Shown piece by piece: positions 33,801-35,800 of a stretch of 35,800 bases of DNA (the stretch's first letter is position 1; the number at the start of each line of letters is the position of its first letter). The DNA comes from Cysteiniphilum marinum (lineage in GTDB: Bacteria > Pseudomonadota > Gammaproteobacteria > Francisellales > Francisellaceae). The notes under the pieces were generated by a model that did not search any database, had not been told where the DNA came from, and was given only the letters and a program-made list of their open reading frames with translations. Location: NCBI RefSeq assembly GCF_014857925.1, contig NZ_JACYVZ010000027.1, forward strand, positions 1 through 35,800, written 5' to 3'. The position numbers and the translations under genes are program-made.

Positions 33801-34129
33801 ACAAATTTAATGATAGTGAGGATATGCCTGATGAAAGTTATAAAAATTTAACCAGTGAATATGAACATGAGTTTAATAAAATTTTATCCTCCCACCAAGA
33901 GCAATTAAATTTTTTTATTATTAGTGAAGTAAACAATGTGCTTGAGCGTGAAGAATTTTCAAATAATCTTCCTCAAGATTCACATGATCAATCTACATTT
34001 ATACATGATACTGTATTCAAAGTTACTGAACTTTATAATGGTAAATTTTCAATGAGCTCAATAAATAATAATATTAAAACACTTAATGAGCAATTTGGTC
34101 AAAAGTATGAAGACGCAAAAAAAAAATAA
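30842..34129 (+). CDS. Very large lipoprotein, frameshifted at its 3' end
   Basis: 1095 aa from the ATG at 30842. AGGAG nine bases upstream and an immediate signal peptide with lipobox LLGAC support it over ATGs at 30800 and 30821. After Cys come Gly/Ser-rich residues and a Pro/Ser linker. Residues about 85-460 appear beta-rich, and about 500-1095 are Lys/Glu/Asn-rich helical and coiled-coil. The end of the reading frame lies in a run of ten A residues (34117-34126). The -1 frame is open straight through and continues for over 200 residues of similar composition, so the gene was probably about 1300 codons. Family and role unknown; the lipobox and linker suggest an envelope or surface protein. 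Confidence 0.77.
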   Translation: MLVTIAKKYKTISIVTMSMLLGACGGSSSGGNGVQLPAQKSPSTSTSQPGAGSASEQLEKDQKGQSELKDNSGIKANDASKPNTVLLTTAMPRSGEKESVKPRDAAIRLPSVQNFMTHTDSVKVLTDNFEKQYAVEFNLDKSIKAEDLELLVKIEGDDNVSGVEAYGDGMAKEGDGLYLLSVSEHDQAGYEAGFGLYLNPELIKTPELFKVSVSVSVLYKGEEIEVKDVGSLNVISLNKQIMQLTDIRQYSNRLVLKNFDKVYSSNIFAHSVNLKLPISEELVANGVDSEGNQKYKAEERLEYKPTILGGQMDSPFYAPLLMPIYNNAHGAKKSSIKGNLDQPLIFKLSVDEYDYYLAVQKKVNDDNKFNLKFEYALHSILEDQSIASVEEVKYTQKWQVNFDGEEGSSTGLISITKGHQEVNEVQLDKDNLIAAELQNIQANGLDMSGRVYFIGMLLEDSDFNDLRDHLLGIQRSHIGNNDGVKLSVILERLMSSNIKDVGLVINGFKKMIALEGGVDTFRNYIKAEREGVKKIQEKKSEAILKSYQMRKEENRKYQDQVQELKEKQVENVIDGILDEAGVDKDNIYFREYITSKLSSKLSSKGIPEDPNRGKTSGELSKEQYDKNTDEIKNILIKFDSDQIIKELGKDFFFFDEKLKEKKSIKHLKTLSLKGVRLNSELKSDQDALEEYKKYKKDDEQYKSLMDSIVKKKSLIRRNQFLIDKETNDVTHLQNEYSNTKQNIITQLAQRGYKEEALTIDNLFKKRNVLVDALANESKPNSGLETLHQENINRINHILDRKERNVQELSQIDNDLKRLHKPHFTAEINGQNSEEKAETRLKLSQAYIEKRSDLLKEKEAIRNANKNGSIDDYIAVKKNLTKDKEKSLDKSESRSELFNNSIESDYYNRGVIIAQEIRPNYTNKNPNYIDRDLIKKERMNHKDQNVSNEIHFRKQNINDSKQLFESIGDKVTVLVKDEINQKITSLKYKFNDSEDMPDESYKNLTSEYEHEFNKILSSHQEQLNFFIISEVNNVLEREEFSNNLPQDSHDQSTFIHDTVFKVTELYNGKFSMSSINNNIKTLNEQFGQKYEDAKKK
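34117..34126 (+). other. Ten-A tract joining the two parts of a lipoprotein gene
   Basis: In frame 0 the tract is read as Lys codons, then TAA at 34127. In the -1 frame the same tract runs on without a stop into IIEDRLVEKKSK and the next 200 residues. Such a run is a classic site for polymerase slippage, ribosomal slippage, phase variation or assembly error. Confidence 0.8.
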
Positions 34130-34140
34130 TTGAAGATCGT

Positions 34141-34752
34141 TTGGTTGAAAAAAAAAGTAAAACTTATTCGAGAAATCCGGTGATAGATCAGGTTAATGAT
34201 ATATCACCGGATATTGAAAATTCTATTGATGGTAGTAATAATCAAAAATTTAGCGAACCATATTCTCAAAAAAACATTAACAATGATAATACTGGTAAAG
34301 TTAACCAAACCAGTAAGGGTGCGGGTGGAATTAAAATAACAAGTATTTTAAAAAATATCAAAAGTAAAATAAAGAAGAGTGGACAAAATTCGGAAAAAAA
34401 TCTTGGTCATCAAAATATTTTAAATCAAGATTTTAGTTTCAATGAAAATGCTACAAAAGATTACAACGATGACTCAGATAACGCCAAACTAAAACTAGAT
34501 GTTGGTAGTATAAATATCAACAATGAAAATGGTTTAACGAATAGAGCTACAGATCAGATTGATGATGGTTCTTTGCAGAAAAGCAATCGATCAGGAGATT
34601 ATAAGTTTGTAGAATTTGATCATGATTCTGATCAAGGTAATGAAAAGAAATTTGTTAAAAAGCGTTCATCCAGTTTATTAACTGAATACAACAAGAATAA
34701 AAATAGTAGTAATTATTCTAAACCAAGGGATATTTCATTTGATAAAAAGTGA
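34141..34752 (+). CDS. C-terminal continuation of the large lipoprotein in the -1 frame
   Basis: The open frame is continuous from the A tract (34117) to 34752; the TTG at 34141 is only the first possible start, 11 bases after the upstream stop, with no convincing ribosome binding site. The 203 residues are Asn/Lys/Ser/Asp-rich, without signal peptide, membrane segment or recognisable motif, and look disordered, like the end of the upstream protein. I therefore read it as the detached tail of the same gene rather than a separate one. A translationally coupled independent protein cannot be excluded. Confidence 0.6.
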   Translation: MVEKKSKTYSRNPVIDQVNDISPDIENSIDGSNNQKFSEPYSQKNINNDNTGKVNQTSKGAGGIKITSILKNIKSKIKKSGQNSEKNLGHQNILNQDFSFNENATKDYNDDSDNAKLKLDVGSININNENGLTNRATDQIDDGSLQKSNRSGDYKFVEFDHDSDQGNEKKFVKKRSSSLLTEYNKNKNSSNYSKPRDISFDKK

Positions 34753-34920
34753 TGAACAAAAGTAACGAGCGGTAGGCGTGGCTCTAATTTTGAGCATTAT
34801 TTCATAATGCTTTTAAATTAGATGCTATGCATGTCACTTAACACCGCAAACTCTTTACACGCAAACATTGCGACCCACTAACCTGCTTTAAAAATTTAAA
34901 CTTAACAATGGTCTAGCTGT

Positions 34921-35712
34921 ATGAAATACCACAGAATAAATTTAATCATTTTCTGTTTGTTACTTTCGGGTTGCAAAGGAAATAACTCATCTAATAGTGG
35001 CATTGAGCTGCCTAAGCCAGTCAATGGTCAGATTGAGGCTAAAATTGTTAGTGATGGTATAAAAGATAATTCTGACAAAGGTAAATCACCTGTTGTCACT
35101 CAACCTGTGTTACAAACAATTGATAGTGAAAAAGCATACTCACTGAATAAACTGAATAAAAATATTTATATTTATGAGCATTCATATAAAGCGCATGATG
35201 ATGCATCAGATCATCGTTTGAGCTATGAATATATCGTCGAAGACAAACAAGCTCAAAATGAGCCAACGGTGACCATCGCAGATAAACGACTTATTAATAA
35301 TCTGGATCATCGTCTGGGGTTGGGTAAAAATGACTTAGGTTATGCAAGAAATTATGTGAATACAACGAAAAAAGCTCAGGTGCGTGATCGTGAGGTAGCT
35401 ACGGAGCTTGTAACAATGAAAAACGTTGCTATATCAAACACGCCAGACAAATTTATCATTAATCGTGAGAATTATCATATCCATTCGCCAATAAAGGTAA
35501 TAAAGGTCGATAAAAATCAAATGACCGATTATAAAGCAAATAAAATTGACAAGGATACAAATGCATCTCCAATATATGCAGATAAGCAACAGCAGTGTTT
35601 TTCTAGCTTTGATTATAGCTATAGACATGATGTTCTTGAGAAAAAACCATTAAATTACGCATATAGTTTTGAAGTAAGCGTCCCACGAACCCCATCTAGA
35701 ATACTGTTTTAA
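34921..35712 (+). CDS. Lipoprotein, unknown, 263 aa
   Basis: The signal peptide ends in lipobox LLLSGC, followed by a polar Asn/Ser stretch and SGIELPKPVNG, which resembles GNGVQLPAQ at the same place in the 30842 lipoprotein. The remainder is mixed, with one possible beta-rich part (LSYEYIVEDKQAQNEPTVTI) and an end of YAYSFEVSVPRTPSRILF. No family is recognised. The ribosome binding site is poor. The gap 34753-34920 contains no ORF. It looks like a smaller relative or paralogue of the other island lipoproteins at the N-terminus only. Confidence 0.7.
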   Translation: MKYHRINLIIFCLLLSGCKGNNSSNSGIELPKPVNGQIEAKIVSDGIKDNSDKGKSPVVTQPVLQTIDSEKAYSLNKLNKNIYIYEHSYKAHDDASDHRLSYEYIVEDKQAQNEPTVTIADKRLINNLDHRLGLGKNDLGYARNYVNTTKKAQVRDREVATELVTMKNVAISNTPDKFIINRENYHIHSPIKVIKVDKNQMTDYKANKIDKDTNASPIYADKQQQCFSSFDYSYRHDVLEKKPLNYAYSFEVSVPRTPSRILF

Positions 35713-35756
35713 ATCTGGCAAACTGATTGCATTGATAATACAAAGAGCTTTGGTTT

Positions 35757-35800
35757 ATGACGGAAGAACAATGGTATGAGGTCATTAAGCGCTGGGAACA
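35757..35800 (+). CDS. Start of a further gene (truncated by window edge)
   Basis: An ATG at 35757 opens MTEEQWYEVIKRWEQ and runs off the window. The opening has the look of the helix-turn-helix start of IS21-type transposases, but 15 residues are too few to assign. Another ORF or chance cannot be ruled out. Confidence 0.35.
   Translation, partial: MTEEQWYEVIKRWE

Overview
The window is AT-rich (roughly 35-40% G+C by eye) and looks like a gammaproteobacterium with an intracellular or host-associated lifestyle. The main reason is a block of Dot/Icm (type IVB) secretion genes. The low G+C, the many PAS/two-component proteins and the large lipoproteins would suit Legionellales or the Piscirickettsia/Fastidiosibacter/Francisella side of the class, but the sequence alone does not let me name a genus.

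Layout. (1) 1-124: the end of an IS3-type insertion sequence, with the first 24 codons of its OrfA on the minus strand. (2) 532-3334: a secreted GDSL/SGNH lipase, an OmpR-type response regulator and a convergent universal-stress-like protein. (3) 3569-13449: Dot/Icm genes in the order dotH-dotG-dotF-dotO-icmW-dotI-(unknown 145 aa)-dotM-dotN, all on the plus strand. This order differs from Legionella. Core-complex genes (H, G, F), the DotO ATPase, DotI, and coupling-complex subunits (IcmW, DotM, DotN) are together; dotL, dotA, dotB, dotC, dotD and icmS are not in the window. (4) 13720-14997: an EnvZ-like sensor kinase on the minus strand. (5) 15265-24594: a PAS/double-receiver protein, a 58-aa minus-strand gene, then a likely operon of a SemiSWEET transporter, a dimodular nonribosomal peptide synthetase (A-T-C-A-T-TE plus a C-terminal membrane helix) and a soluble PAS histidine kinase. 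By-eye specificity codes read serine for module 1 and threonine for module 2. (6) 24842-35712: an island of four large, fast-evolving, low-complexity or coiled-coil lipoproteins, separated by arrays of an 80-bp palindromic repeat. One of these genes is split by a ten-A tract and continues in the -1 frame. (7) 35757-35800: the start of a further gene.

How the parts may work together. The Dot/Icm block would make part of an effector-exporting machine. The OmpR-type regulator on one side and the EnvZ-like kinase on the other could be its control pair (inference from position only). The most novel unit is the transporter-NRPS-kinase operon with the adjacent PAS/receiver protein. It has the parts expected of a self-made Ser-Thr-derived small molecule with its own transporter, cytosolic sensor and response protein. 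That reading is an inference; each protein's domain assignment is seen in the sequence.
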